A DNA stretch of 64,000 nucleotides from Burkholderia sp. HI2500 (GTDB taxonomy: Bacteria; Pseudomonadota; Gammaproteobacteria; Burkholderiales; Burkholderiaceae): contig NZ_NKFL01000006.1 in NCBI RefSeq assembly GCF_002223055.1, positions 2,232,001 through 2,296,000 of the forward strand. Direction: 5' to 3'. Both the position numbers and the translations under genes were made by a program. Every line of letters begins with the position of its first letter. Positions within the stretch are counted from its first letter, which is position 1. This document shows, one piece after another, positions 51,067 to 59,750 of this stretch. The notes under the pieces were generated by a model. That model saw only the letters and a program-made list of their open reading frames with translations, searched no databases and was not told the origin of the DNA.

Positions 51067-52344
51067 TTACACGCGCCGCAACGGCCGGAACCCGGCACGC
51101 ACTTCACGCGCAAACAGCTCCGGCTCCTCCCATGCCGCGAAATGCCCGCCCTTGTCGACTTCGTTGAAGTAGATCAGGTTGTGATAACTGCGCTCGGCCC
51201 AGCTGCGCGGCGCCTGGTAGATTTCGCCCGGAAACACCGTGATCGCGGCCGGCAGCGAGATGTCCACCGCGTTGAAGTTGTTCGAGTGATCCTCCCAGTA
51301 GATCTGCGCGGCGGACGTCGCGGTGTTCGTCAGCCAGTACAACGAAATGTCGTCGAGAATCTCGTCGCGCGGAATCGAGCGTTCGGGCACGCCGCCGCTG
51401 TATGTCCATTGCGAAATCTTGTCGTACATCCACGCCGCCTGCCCTGACGGTGAATCAGCCAGCGCATAGCCGACCGTCTGCGGGCGCGTGACCATCATCG
51501 CCGAGTAGCCGCAGTTGTCGCGATAGAACGTCGCGAGCTTCTCGTACGCGGCCTTCTCCTTCTGCGACAGCGAAGCCGGCGCGGGCGCATCGGTCGCGAG
51601 CAGCGTCGCGATATCCGGCGGCACCGTCGCCGGCATGTTCACGTGGATCCCGGCGAGGCCCTGCACGCGCTGCATCGCCATCCGGTGCGAGATCACCGAG
51701 CCGCAATCGCCGCCCTGCGACACGAAGCGCGTATAGCCGAGCCGCGCCATCAGCTCGCCCCAAGCGCGCGCGATGTGGTCGGAACCCCAGCCGGTCCGTG
51801 TCGGACGGCCCGAGAAGCCGAAACCCGGCAACGACGGCACGACGACGTGAAACGCATCGTCCGCGCTCGCGCCGTGCGCGGTCGGATCGGTCAGCGGGCC
51901 GATCGCCTTCAGCAACTCGAAGATCGAGCCCGGCCAGCCGTGCGTCATGATCATCGGCATCGCGTTCTCGTGCCGAGAGCGCACGTGAATGAAATGAATG
52001 TCGAGCCCGTCGATTTCCGTGATGAACATCGGGAAGCCGTTCAGGCGCGCCTCGCCCTTGCGCCAGTCGTAGTCGGTGCCCCAGTAACGCAGCAGCGCCT
52101 GCATGCGCGCGAGCCGCACGCCTTGCGATTCGTCGGCGACGGTCTCGCGACCCGGCCAGCGCGTCGCGGCAATGCGGCGGCGCAGGTCGGCCACGGCGTC
52201 ATCGGGAATGTGCGCGGTGAACGGGCGTATGCCGGTCGCGCCGGTCGCCGCATGCAGCGCGGTGGGCAGCATCGCCGAGACCCCGGCGGCCACGGAGGTG
52301 GCCAGCAGGTGGCGACGCATCGGGGAAAACGGTGTGGAAGACAT
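51067..52344 (-). CDS. Tat-exported epoxide hydrolase
   Basis: 425 aa. The N-terminus MRRHLLATSVAAGVSAML carries a twin-arginine-like signal. The epoxide hydrolase N-terminal domain follows (AHIPDDAVADLRRRIAATRWPGRE, LRYWGTDYDWRKGEARLNGF), then the fold: IHFIHVRSRHENAMPMIMTHGWPGS, QGGDCGS elbow with Asp as nucleophile, and GGHFAAWEEPE with the His. Tyr pairs for epoxide opening are plausible in the lid. AAGGAG precedes the ATG. It resembles microsomal-type enzymes annotated as juvenile-hormone epoxide hydrolase-like in bacteria. Substrate unknown. Confidence 0.88.
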   Translation of the reverse strand: MSSTPFSPMRRHLLATSVAAGVSAMLPTALHAATGATGIRPFTAHIPDDAVADLRRRIAATRWPGRETVADESQGVRLARMQALLRYWGTDYDWRKGEARLNGFPMFITEIDGLDIHFIHVRSRHENAMPMIMTHGWPGSIFELLKAIGPLTDPTAHGASADDAFHVVVPSLPGFGFSGRPTRTGWGSDHIARAWGELMARLGYTRFVSQGGDCGSVISHRMAMQRVQGLAGIHVNMPATVPPDIATLLATDAPAPASLSQKEKAAYEKLATFYRDNCGYSAMMVTRPQTVGYALADSPSGQAAWMYDKISQWTYSGGVPERSIPRDEILDDISLYWLTNTATSAAQIYWEDHSNNFNAVDISLPAAITVFPGEIYQAPRSWAERSYHNLIYFNEVDKGGHFAAWEEPELFAREVRAGFRPLRRV

Positions 52345-52548
52345 CGTTCGGCATCTCCTTTCGTGAAGTGGAAAGTGAACATGCCGCGCGCGGGAAACGC
52401 GCCCACGCTTTCAATCCGGCGCGCCCGCGTCACGCGGCGTCGCCCATTTGAAAGGTCTGATGTATCCGGTATTTGTCTGATTTGTACGCGTTTGTAGCGG
52501 CTGCGCGGCGAGCGGCCCGGCCTTTGCAGCCGCCCGCCCACGCGCCGC

Positions 52549-53253
52549 TCAGAGCGCCTTGACGATCGCGCCGTCGACGCGAATGTTCTGGCCGGTGATA
52601 TAGCCCGCCCCGTCCGACAGCAGGAACGCGACCGTCTTCGCGATCTCGCCGGTCTTGCCGAAGCGGCCGGCCGGAATGCGCGCGACGATCTCCGGCGTTT
52701 CCGGCCAGCTGTCGATGAAGCCCGGCAGCACCGCGTTCATCCGGATGTTCTCGGCCGCGTAGCGTTCCGCGTAAAGCCGCGTCCACGCGCTCAGCGCCGC
52801 GCGCAGCGCCGACGAAACGGGCATCGGCTGCTCGGGCGCATCCGCCGCGAAACTCGAGATGTTGACCACCGCGCCGCCGCCCTGCTGCTGGAAGATCGGC
52901 GTCACGCGGCGCATCACGCGCACCACGTTCAGCAGGATCAGGTCGAGCCCCGCGTGCCAGTTGTCGTCGGTGATCGCCAGCAGATCGCCCTTCGGCGGGT
53001 GCCCGGTGTTGTTCACGACCGCATCGATGCGACCGTAGCGCGCCACCGTTTCCTGCACGAGCCGGTTGATGTCGGCTTCTTCCGTCACCGAGCCCTGGAT
53101 GCCGAACCCGCCCAGTTCGTCCCCGAGCGCCACCGCGCTGCCCGACGGCGACATCAGCGCGACGCGATAGCCCGTCGCCGCCAGCTCACGCGCGATCGCC
53201 GCGCCCATGCCCTTGCCCGCCGCCGTGATCAACGCTACTTTTTCTACAGTCAC
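52549..53253 (-). CDS. Short-chain dehydrogenase/reductase
   Basis: 234 aa from GTG 53253, chosen for GAGGAG six bases upstream and for placing VEKVALITAAGKGMGAAIARELA at the N-terminus. NAD(P)-binding TAAGKGMG, the NNTG motif (DAVVNNTGHPP), and the catalytic region ISSF..SALRAALSAW, in which the usual Tyr-x3-Lys is replaced by Ser-x3-Arg or shifted. The family fold is clear, but the unusual active site may change or reduce activity. Divergent from a LysR-type gene at 53388 that probably controls it. Confidence 0.85.
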   Translation of the reverse strand: MTVEKVALITAAGKGMGAAIARELAATGYRVALMSPSGSAVALGDELGGFGIQGSVTEEADINRLVQETVARYGRIDAVVNNTGHPPKGDLLAITDDNWHAGLDLILLNVVRVMRRVTPIFQQQGGGAVVNISSFAADAPEQPMPVSSALRAALSAWTRLYAERYAAENIRMNAVLPGFIDSWPETPEIVARIPAGRFGKTGEIAKTVAFLLSDGAGYITGQNIRVDGAIVKAL

Positions 53254-53364
53254 GATGTGCTCCTCGTTCGAATCCTGCCGCCGCGCAGCCGCCGTTCGGC
53301 CCGCCATGGTGGTAATGTAGGCGCATCCATCACGACTGTCGAACCAGTATTTCTGCCTCCAGCC

Positions 53365-53380
53365 GATAGTTTTTCTATAG
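53365..53380. promoter_or_regulatory. T-N11-A LysR-type operator candidate
   Basis: ATAG-TTTTT-CTAT, a small inverted repeat within a T-N11-A frame, just before the lysR start codon and about 110 bases from the divergent SDR gene. Position and form suit LysR autoregulation; not proven. Confidence 0.45.
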
Positions 53381-53387
53381 CCTGACG

Positions 53388-54281
53388 ATGCCGCCTCGCC
53401 CCTCCCGCCTGCCGCCGCTGAATGCGCTTCGTGCATTCGAAGTGTCCGCGCGGCACCTCAATTTCCGCGCCGCCGCCGACGAGATCGGCGTCACGCAGGG
53501 CGCCGTCGCGCAGCAGGTGCGCCATCTCGAGGACGTGCTCGGCCTGAAGCTGTTCGAGCGCCTGCCGCGCGGCCTCGCGCTGACGCACGACGGCGCCGCG
53601 TATTTCTCCGACGTGCAGCGCGCGCTGCATGCGATCGCCGACGCGACCGACAAGCTCGTCAAGCGCCGTGCCGCGCTGACGATCAGCACGACGCCGTCGT
53701 TCGCGTCGAAATGGCTGATCCCGCGGCTCGCGCAGTTCACCGATGCGCATCCCGACTACGACGTGCGCGTGATCGCCGACCCGCAGATCGCAACGTTCCG
53801 GCATGACGGCGTCGATCTCGCGATCCGCTACGGCAAGCCGCCGTTCGGCAAGCATCTCGCCACGCATGCGCTGTTTCCGCTCGACGTGTGCGCCGTGTGC
53901 AGCCCCGCGCTGCTGGCCGCGCCCGCGTCGCCGCGCGCGCTCGCGGGCCACGTGCTGCTGCACGACGCGCACGACCTGTGGCCCGAGTTCCTCGCCGCGA
54001 TGCCGGAACCCGTCGACATCGATCCGCACAAGGGGTTGCGCTTCAACCAGACGTCGCTCGCGATCGATGCGGCCGTCGCCGGCCAGGGCATCGCGCTTGC
54101 GACCGATCCGCTGGTCGAGCGCGACATCGCCGCGGGCAGGCTGTGCAAGCCGTTCGATTTCGCGTTTCCGCTGTCGGTGGGGTTCTATCTCGTGTATCCG
54201 GCCGAGCGCCGCGACGACGATGCGATCGTCGTGATGCGCGAGTGGATGGCCGCGCAGGTGGTGTCGGACAGGCGCCCTTGA
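53388..54281 (+). CDS. GcvA-type LysR-family regulator
   Basis: 297 aa. DNA-binding domain LPPLNALRAFEVSARHLNFRAAADEIGVTQGAVAQQVRHLED, with the GcvA-group signature (LNALRAFE, GVTQGAVS/AxQV, LFERLPRGLALT). Effector domain starts LTISTTPSFASKWLIPRL. It is divergent from the SDR gene at 53253, its likely target. No obvious ribosome-binding site before the ATG. Converges on the flavin-oxidase-like gene. Confidence 0.9.
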   Translation: MPPRPSRLPPLNALRAFEVSARHLNFRAAADEIGVTQGAVAQQVRHLEDVLGLKLFERLPRGLALTHDGAAYFSDVQRALHAIADATDKLVKRRAALTISTTPSFASKWLIPRLAQFTDAHPDYDVRVIADPQIATFRHDGVDLAIRYGKPPFGKHLATHALFPLDVCAVCSPALLAAPASPRALAGHVLLHDAHDLWPEFLAAMPEPVDIDPHKGLRFNQTSLAIDAAVAGQGIALATDPLVERDIAAGRLCKPFDFAFPLSVGFYLVYPAERRDDDAIVVMREWMAAQVVSDRRP

Positions 54282-54297
54282 GCGGGCGTCGGCAGCG

Positions 54298-54894
54298 TCA
54301 GGGCGCGACCCAGCGGCCTTCGTAGCCGCGTTCGTGCAGGTCGAACACCGCGCGGCGATGGCCGGTGCGCGCAAGTTCGAGCCAGTCGATACGCGTCACG
54401 GTCACGTGAAGCAGGCAGAAGTTGCCGTAGCCGTCATCGGTTGATGCTGCCCCCTGGCTCGCCGGGACCTGCGCGGCTTCCGGCGACGCGACCGGCGTAC
54501 CCGGCGGCAACGGTGCGCGATACAGCAGCAGCGTATGCGGACGGCTCGCTTGCCAGACCGCGCGCCGTTGCGCTTCGTCGTCGCAGATCGACGCCGCACC
54601 TTCCACGCGAATCTGCACGAGCGCATCGAGATCGTTGGCGACGAGCGCGATACGCGGATCGCGGCGCAGCTCCGCGACCTTCTCCGAACGCGCATCGGTA
54701 TGAAACGACAGCACGCGATCGGCGCGGTTCACCTGACGCAACACGATCGTGCGGACCTTCGGCGCGCCGTCGACGCCGAGCGTCGCGGCCTGCAGCATCG
54801 TGAACGGCGAGCGTTGCGCGCTCACGCCGGATTCGAGGCAGGACCACAGGCGCTCGTAGGTTTGCGCGAGTGATTCGGAAGGGGAGTCAGGCAT
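54298..54894 (-). CDS. Pyridoxamine 5'-phosphate oxidase-family flavoprotein
   Basis: 198 aa. Split-barrel FMN-binding fold: SPFTMLQAATLGVDGAPKVRTIVLRQVNRADRVLSFHTDARSEKVAELRRDPRIALVAND matches the PNPOx core, and a C-terminal LARTGHRRAVFDLHERGYEGRWVAP supplies the usual Arg-rich end. A true PdxH has a longer C-terminal domain with RxPxSW motif, which is not seen, so it is likely a general flavin-dependent oxidoreductase or haem-utilisation type. The gene lies leftward after a small unknown gene and a PLP aminotransferase. Confidence 0.82.
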   Translation of the reverse strand: MPDSPSESLAQTYERLWSCLESGVSAQRSPFTMLQAATLGVDGAPKVRTIVLRQVNRADRVLSFHTDARSEKVAELRRDPRIALVANDLDALVQIRVEGAASICDDEAQRRAVWQASRPHTLLLYRAPLPPGTPVASPEAAQVPASQGAASTDDGYGNFCLLHVTVTRIDWLELARTGHRRAVFDLHERGYEGRWVAP

Positions 54895-54989
54895 GACGAA
54901 GCGGCGATCGTGCAGGTTGCGATCGCGCCAGCTTAACCGTTTGCTGCGGCGACGGCACGCGCGCGGCGCGCCGGCCGTCGCCGGGCGGC

Positions 54990-55181
54990 TCAGTTGTAGC
55001 CGAGTACGACCGGTGCCGCGTCGCCGAGGTCGGCCGCCGGCTCCGCGCCGAAGCGGCCGAGCACGTCGGCCACATACTGCGGCCCGGCGCTGATCTGCGA
55101 CGACCGGTGCGCAACCGGCCGGTTATCGCCCGTGCCCGGCGCGATGCTCATCGATACGGTGTCGTTGACGGTGATGTTCAC
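54990..55181 (-). CDS. Small uncharacterised protein coupled to aminotransferase
   Basis: 63 aa from GTG 55181; the strong AGGAG lies at the stop codon of the upstream aminotransferase (TGAGGAG), 12 bases separating the genes. It begins MNITVNDTVSMSIAPGTGDN and ends VVLGYN. No signal or membrane segment and no recognised family. Translational linkage argues that it is real. Its role, whether a small partner protein or peptide substrate, is unknown. Confidence 0.55.
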   Translation of the reverse strand: MNITVNDTVSMSIAPGTGDNRPVAHRSSQISAGPQYVADVLGRFGAEPAADLGDAAPVVLGYN

Positions 55182-55193
55182 GTTGATGTCTCC

Positions 55194-56393
55194 TCACGCG
55201 GCCAGCGCCGCACCATACGCGCGCACGAGGCGCGCCACGCCTTCCCGGATCGCGTCGACGTCCGGCGCGGCGAACGACAGGCGCAGCGAGGCCGCGTCGA
55301 CGTGGTCCGCGAAGAACGCCTTGCCCGGCACGAACACGACCTTGTTCGCGATCGCCTGTTGCAGCAGCACGTCCGACGACACCGCGCCGATCCGCGCCCA
55401 CACGAACATCCCGCCTTCGGGACGATGGAATTCGATCGCATCGCCGAGGCCGTCGCGCAACGCGTCGCACATCGCGTCGCATTTGCGCTGGTACGCGGCC
55501 GTGATGCGCGGTAGATGGCGTTCGAGCGCACCGTCGGCCAGATACTCGGCGGCGGCCGCCTGGGTCCACGGCGTGCTGCACAGATCGACCGTCTGCTTCG
55601 CGATCACGCAGCGCCGCGCGATCTCGGCCGGCGCGATCGTCCAGCCCACGCGCAGCCCGGGCGCGACGATCTTCGACAGGCTCGCGAAATGCACGATCCA
55701 GTCGCGCGCGCCGTCCACTTCATCGGCAAGCGCCAGCATCGACGGCACGGCTTCGCCCGCGAAACGCAGGTCGCCGTATGGATCGTCCTCGACGATCAGG
55801 AAACGGTATTGCACCGCGAGACGCAGCAGCTTCAGCCGGCGCTCGCGCGTGAGCGTCGCGCCCGTCGGGTTCGCGAAGGTCGGGACCGTGTACAGCAGCT
55901 TCGGCTGCGCGATCGCGCCGGACGCGAGCTGTTCGCCGAGACGATCGACGTCGAGGCCCGCGCCGTCGACCGGAATCGTCACGATGCGCGCCTGCTGCAG
56001 ACGCATCGCCTGCAGCGTCGCCGGGTAAGCCGGTTGCTCGGTCAGCACGACGTCGCCGGGCGACACCATCACGCGCAGCAGCAGGTCGAGACCCTGCTGC
56101 GAACCGGTCGTGACGAGCAGTTCGGCCGCCGTGCACGTTACGCCGCGCCGCCCCATCAGCGCGATCAATTGCTGCTTCAGTTCGGCGAGGCCGTCGGTCG
56201 GGCCGTATTGCAGGCAGCGCACGGGCTGCGCGTACGCGCGCCCGGCGGCTGCGTTCAGGCCGTCGACGTCGAACAGGTCGCTGGCCGGATAACCGCCCGC
56301 GAAGGAAATCATGCCCGGTTCGGACAGGTACTTGAACAGTTCGCGGATCGGCGAGCCGGCGGGATTCTGGAATGAGGGAGTGAACGCGTACAT
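55194..56393 (-). CDS. PLP-dependent aminotransferase, class I/II (2-aminoadipate / MocR-lineage without DNA-binding domain)
   Basis: 399 aa from ATG 56393. Fold type I motifs: ISFAGGYPASDLFD, LQYGPTDGLAELKQQL, VTTGSQQGLDLLLRV, VPTFANPTGATLTRERRLKLL, EDDPYGDLRF, and the PLP lysine in HFASLSKIVAPGLRVGW. The order and spacing are those of LysN/ARO8-like aminotransferases that act on aromatic or 2-aminoadipate type amino acids. It is followed by a tiny linked gene and a flavin oxidase-like gene. The 320-base gap to its right (56394-56713) holds its promoter; no other feature was seen. Confidence 0.88.
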   Translation of the reverse strand: MYAFTPSFQNPAGSPIRELFKYLSEPGMISFAGGYPASDLFDVDGLNAAAGRAYAQPVRCLQYGPTDGLAELKQQLIALMGRRGVTCTAAELLVTTGSQQGLDLLLRVMVSPGDVVLTEQPAYPATLQAMRLQQARIVTIPVDGAGLDVDRLGEQLASGAIAQPKLLYTVPTFANPTGATLTRERRLKLLRLAVQYRFLIVEDDPYGDLRFAGEAVPSMLALADEVDGARDWIVHFASLSKIVAPGLRVGWTIAPAEIARRCVIAKQTVDLCSTPWTQAAAAEYLADGALERHLPRITAAYQRKCDAMCDALRDGLGDAIEFHRPEGGMFVWARIGAVSSDVLLQQAIANKVVFVPGKAFFADHVDAASLRLSFAAPDVDAIREGVARLVRAYGAALAA

Positions 56394-56713
56394 GTCGTCG
56401 TGAGCTGGATGGCGCGGACGGCCGGGATAGCCGCCCGATACCGGCCACCGCGGCGCTTCTGGGGCCACGGCGGTGAAATCGAGCCACGATTGTCGATAGT
56501 CATTAAGGCCGCGGCAAACGATATCTATGCACTAGGTCTTGCGGTTTGGTCATCACATGGGGCGCGGGTGGGCGCAGCAAAACGCGCGGTCCGCCAGCGT
56601 TTCGACCCAGGGCTTTACGCACGTGTTGCCGGCGGAAAGCCAATCCGCCCGACTGTTTCGTTTCGCCGCGCGCTCACCCTGCCCGCCCAGCTTGTGGCCG
56701 GGACCCGGCCGAA

Positions 56714-57682
56714 TCAGTGCGCCGGCCCCGCAGGCGCGGGCGGCGGCGGCTTGGGCTTCCACGTCGACAGCGCGCGCGTGAGGTCGTCCGACACGTAGTG
56801 CGGACCGTCGAACAGATAGACCGAGTAGCCGCGATAGGCCACCAGTTGCTTGCTCAACTCGTCGGCGCTGGCGGCGCGAAACCCGCCCCGCTCGGAGGGC
56901 CGGAACGCCTCGGCGATCACTCGCACGCGTTGCTTGCCCAGTTTTGAAACGAGTTCGTCGAGGTAGCTGCGTGCGACATACGGCTCGCGGGCATAGACGC
57001 CGCAGCCGTCCTGGAAGAACACGCCGACGTCCGCGGGCAGCCACGCCGCGAGCCAGTCCGCGAGCGTCTTTCCGCCGATGTTGGTCTGGTCGTACACGCT
57101 CACCCAAAGCGGACGCGGCAGCCGTTGCAGGATCGCGGCGAGCTTGGGCGCGTCCTGCCAGGTCGGATCGATCTCCACCGGAAAGTAATAACCGGTGACA
57201 TGCAGCGGGATCGTTGCGTGCGCTACTTCGAGGGATTGATCGGCGAGCGTCGACAGATGGGTGCGCGCCCGTTTTTCGTCCTGGTAGCCGGCGAGGCCCA
57301 GGATCACGTTCCTCGCCCAGGGCTCACGACCGATACGCTCCCAGTCGGGAAGGTGCGCGGCAGGCTGGATGCGGGTGTTGGCGATGAACGCGGTATCGTC
57401 GACGACGGTCCATTGAATCAGCAGATCGTGGATGCCGAGCATCTGCCAGTTGCCGGCCGGATTGGTCGTCGTGTTGTCCACCTGCCAGGCGATGCCGTCG
57501 GCGTGCACGTCGTGCGCGGTCCAGCTGCAGGCGGCCACGACGAGCGATGCGCCGATCGCCGCGAGCGTCGCCGCGCGAGGCGAACGCGGCGCGGCGGCGA
57601 GCGAGCCCGGTTGCGCTGCGAGTCGAAGCCGGCCCATGCGTTGTTGAATCCTGCGCCAGGCCGGCGTCGCATACATGGTCAT
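56714..57682 (-). CDS. Glycoside-hydrolase-like lipoprotein of the Nfr-type polysaccharide locus
   Basis: 322 aa from ATG 57682 (GGAGAG six bases upstream). A long basic N-terminus leads to a hydrophobic stretch ending in VAAC, a lipobox. The mature part looks like a TIM-barrel glycosidase of the DUF4434 type: LLIQWTVVDD near the first strand, ILGLAGYQDEKRAR, GYYFPVEIDPTWQD with a Glu suited to catalysis, VFFQDGCGVYA, and YLDELVSKLGKQRVRVIAEAF. Co-location with a deacetylase-like and a glycosyltransferase gene supports a role in trimming or modifying an exported glycan. Family call moderate. A hairpin stands between it and the upstream gene. Confidence 0.6.
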   Translation of the reverse strand: MTMYATPAWRRIQQRMGRLRLAAQPGSLAAAPRSPRAATLAAIGASLVVAACSWTAHDVHADGIAWQVDNTTTNPAGNWQMLGIHDLLIQWTVVDDTAFIANTRIQPAAHLPDWERIGREPWARNVILGLAGYQDEKRARTHLSTLADQSLEVAHATIPLHVTGYYFPVEIDPTWQDAPKLAAILQRLPRPLWVSVYDQTNIGGKTLADWLAAWLPADVGVFFQDGCGVYAREPYVARSYLDELVSKLGKQRVRVIAEAFRPSERGGFRAASADELSKQLVAYRGYSVYLFDGPHYVSDDLTRALSTWKPKPPPPAPAGPAH

Positions 57683-57733
57683 CGCTGGCTCTCCGGAAGC
57701 ATGCCTGCGCGTCATCGTAGCCGATCAAATGCA

Positions 57734-57770
57734 AACGTGCGACCCGCGTTGCCAATGCGGGTCGCACGTT
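57734..57770 (-). terminator. Strong hairpin between DUF2334 and lipoprotein genes
   Basis: A perfect 14-bp stem AACGTGCGACCCGC / GCGGGTCGCACGTT with a 9-base loop and TTTGCATTTG following on the minus strand. It may terminate or attenuate transcription, reducing expression of the downstream lipoprotein gene. Confidence 0.65.
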
Positions 57771-57788
57771 GCTGTCGCTACGCCTGCG

Positions 57789-59432
57789 TCACTTGGCCGT
57801 CGTGCCGTCCACCCACGTGTAGCCGAGATTCGTAATGCCGGTAATCATGCTCTGGAAGTCCTGATACGCCGGCAATCCGAGATCCGGTTCGAGCCAGTAC
57901 GGATGGAAGAAGAAGGACGCGAAACCGTCCCGCACCGCCAGGCCGTACTGCGCATTGGTCACGATTTGCTGCCACGTGTAGGTGATGCACGAGAACGGGT
58001 CGACATTGCAGATGTTGTACTGCACGCTGCCCAGGTTCTCCGGAATGATCCGCTGCCCGTAGTAATCAGCGTTGATGATGTACGGGAAAAACTGCCCGGC
58101 CGAAAAGTCCTGGTTGGCGGCACCCGTGCCGAGTTGCGGTTTGGTCGCGGTGTAATACACGGCCCGCTGGAACGTGGTCGGGAACGTGAGGGCTGTCGCC
58201 GACGACGCGGCCGGGGACATCTGGTACTGCGGTGCGGCCCAGCCGACGATCTTGTAGCCGTTGAGCGTGAACTCGAGCAGGCCATCGGCCATTCTGCCTT
58301 CCGCCCATTGCACGGAATCCTCATCAACCGGCCGGTTCTGCACCGCGTACCAGAACTCGTAGTCGCTGCCGCTGACGGCATTCAGCAGGTTCGGTGTCGA
58401 ATCGTACTGGTGCGTATAGCCGTGCATCACGATCGAGCCGCCGCGCAACAGCGCATAATTCAGCGCCCGCTTGAGGCCCGTTGCCTGCGCCAGATGGATC
58501 GTCTCCGGCACGCCGCCGTTGTAGTAGCCGTTCGGGTCGGTATACAACGGAATGGTGGCCATCGTGAACGGGATCTTCTTCGAGTACATGTAGTTCGTCA
58601 GCAGCAGCATCGAACTCGTCGTGGTATACGCGTCGAGGTCCTCCAGGCGGACGAGCGCACGATGATTCACCGGTGCATTGGACTGCAGGATGTCGTGCAG
58701 GATGTCGCAGATCACCAGGTAGCGATCCGTCGGGCCGATATAGGAGAACGGCATGTCCGCGAAGTACCAGAAGTTGCCCGAGCGCATGACGTACGGCGCG
58801 GTTGCGCCGCTCTGGCTGTTCTTGATGGTGACGAGCGCCTGCGCCTTGGTGGCATCGACGACCTGGGTCAGTCCGACGTCCGGATCCGCATTGATCGTGC
58901 CGGACGACGCGTCATAGGCGTAGTACTTGACCATCGGCAGGTTCTTGTACGTGACCGTGTCGTAAAACCCGGGATTCGGATTGCTCGACGATGGCGTCGC
59001 GTTCATCCCGGCGAGGCCCAGGAAGCTGAACCCGTAGGTCTGGTTGAACGTGTAGGCCGTGTTCCATGCCAGCTGCCACAGGTTGTACTTGAACCAGACC
59101 ACCGTCTTCTTGGTGGTCATCACGTCGCTCATGAACGCGGTCGGAATCGGGTTGTTGTAGTAGTTGCCGATATAGAACGTCGCGTCGTGATTCCCGACCA
59201 TGCCGGCCGTGTAGTTCTGGATCGGAACCAGATCGACGGTCGTATTGAAGTGACCCAGCAGGTTCCTCAGCATGATGCTGTACATCAGGCCCAGCTTCGA
59301 AAACGGATCGTTGGCCGGATTGTCGTACAGGATGAGCGTATGGGCAGTGGTAGCCTGCGCGTGCGCGGTGCCCGGCAATGTCATTTGCGCGAGTCCCGCA
59401 AGCAGGGCGATGACGAGCAAGATCTTTTTCAT
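57789..59432 (-). CDS. DUF2334 exported polysaccharide-deacetylase-like protein
   Basis: 547 aa with a signal peptide (LLVIALLAGLAQMTLPGTAHAQ). The C-terminal half has the deacetylase-like metal elements: ALVRLEDLDAYTTTS with the acid pair, MHGYTHQYDS with the His pair, and a late FFFHPYWLE. The N-terminal half is a separate domain (TLILYDNPANDPFSKLG, TFYIGNYYNNPIPTAF). DUF2334 proteins sit with exopolysaccharide synthases and are thought to deacetylate the glycan in the periplasm. It lies 12 bases after the small gene at 59445. Confidence 0.82.
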   Translation of the reverse strand: MKKILLVIALLAGLAQMTLPGTAHAQATTAHTLILYDNPANDPFSKLGLMYSIMLRNLLGHFNTTVDLVPIQNYTAGMVGNHDATFYIGNYYNNPIPTAFMSDVMTTKKTVVWFKYNLWQLAWNTAYTFNQTYGFSFLGLAGMNATPSSSNPNPGFYDTVTYKNLPMVKYYAYDASSGTINADPDVGLTQVVDATKAQALVTIKNSQSGATAPYVMRSGNFWYFADMPFSYIGPTDRYLVICDILHDILQSNAPVNHRALVRLEDLDAYTTTSSMLLLTNYMYSKKIPFTMATIPLYTDPNGYYNGGVPETIHLAQATGLKRALNYALLRGGSIVMHGYTHQYDSTPNLLNAVSGSDYEFWYAVQNRPVDEDSVQWAEGRMADGLLEFTLNGYKIVGWAAPQYQMSPAASSATALTFPTTFQRAVYYTATKPQLGTGAANQDFSAGQFFPYIINADYYGQRIIPENLGSVQYNICNVDPFSCITYTWQQIVTNAQYGLAVRDGFASFFFHPYWLEPDLGLPAYQDFQSMITGITNLGYTWVDGTTAK

Positions 59433-59444
59433 GGCCGTTTCTCC

Positions 59445-59750
59445 CTATTCACGTTCCACATTGCCGTTGGATTTACTGACGGACTTCTTGCTGAACTTCG
59501 GGCGGCCCGTTTCCTTGTACGCCTTTTCCCAATCCTCGTCGGACATGCCGGCTTTCACGTTGACGTGCGCCGAGCCGTTCGGCAGCGGAGGCGGCTTGAT
59601 CTTCTGGGCAGAGGAATTACTCGTCTGCTGCGCACCCACATCCTGAACGCCGACGGCGAAGACGAGCGTCGTGATCAATGCGACGATTGATCCGGCGGCG
59701 CTCAACCCGTTTCGAAAAGATTGATTGCGATGCGAAGGCATGATTTTCAT
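59445..59750 (-). CDS. Small exported protein of the polysaccharide locus
   Basis: 101 aa. Hydrophobic N-terminal segment SAAGSIVALITTLVFAVGVQDVGA acts as signal or anchor, then a polar tail with PPPLPNGSAHVNVKAGMSDEDWEKAYKETGRPKF and a Lys/Ser-rich end. No family recognised. First gene of the leftward unit with the DUF2334 and lipoprotein genes, divergent from nfrB. Confidence 0.6.
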   Translation of the reverse strand: MKIMPSHRNQSFRNGLSAAGSIVALITTLVFAVGVQDVGAQQTSNSSAQKIKPPPLPNGSAHVNVKAGMSDEDWEKAYKETGRPKFSKKSVSKSNGNVERE

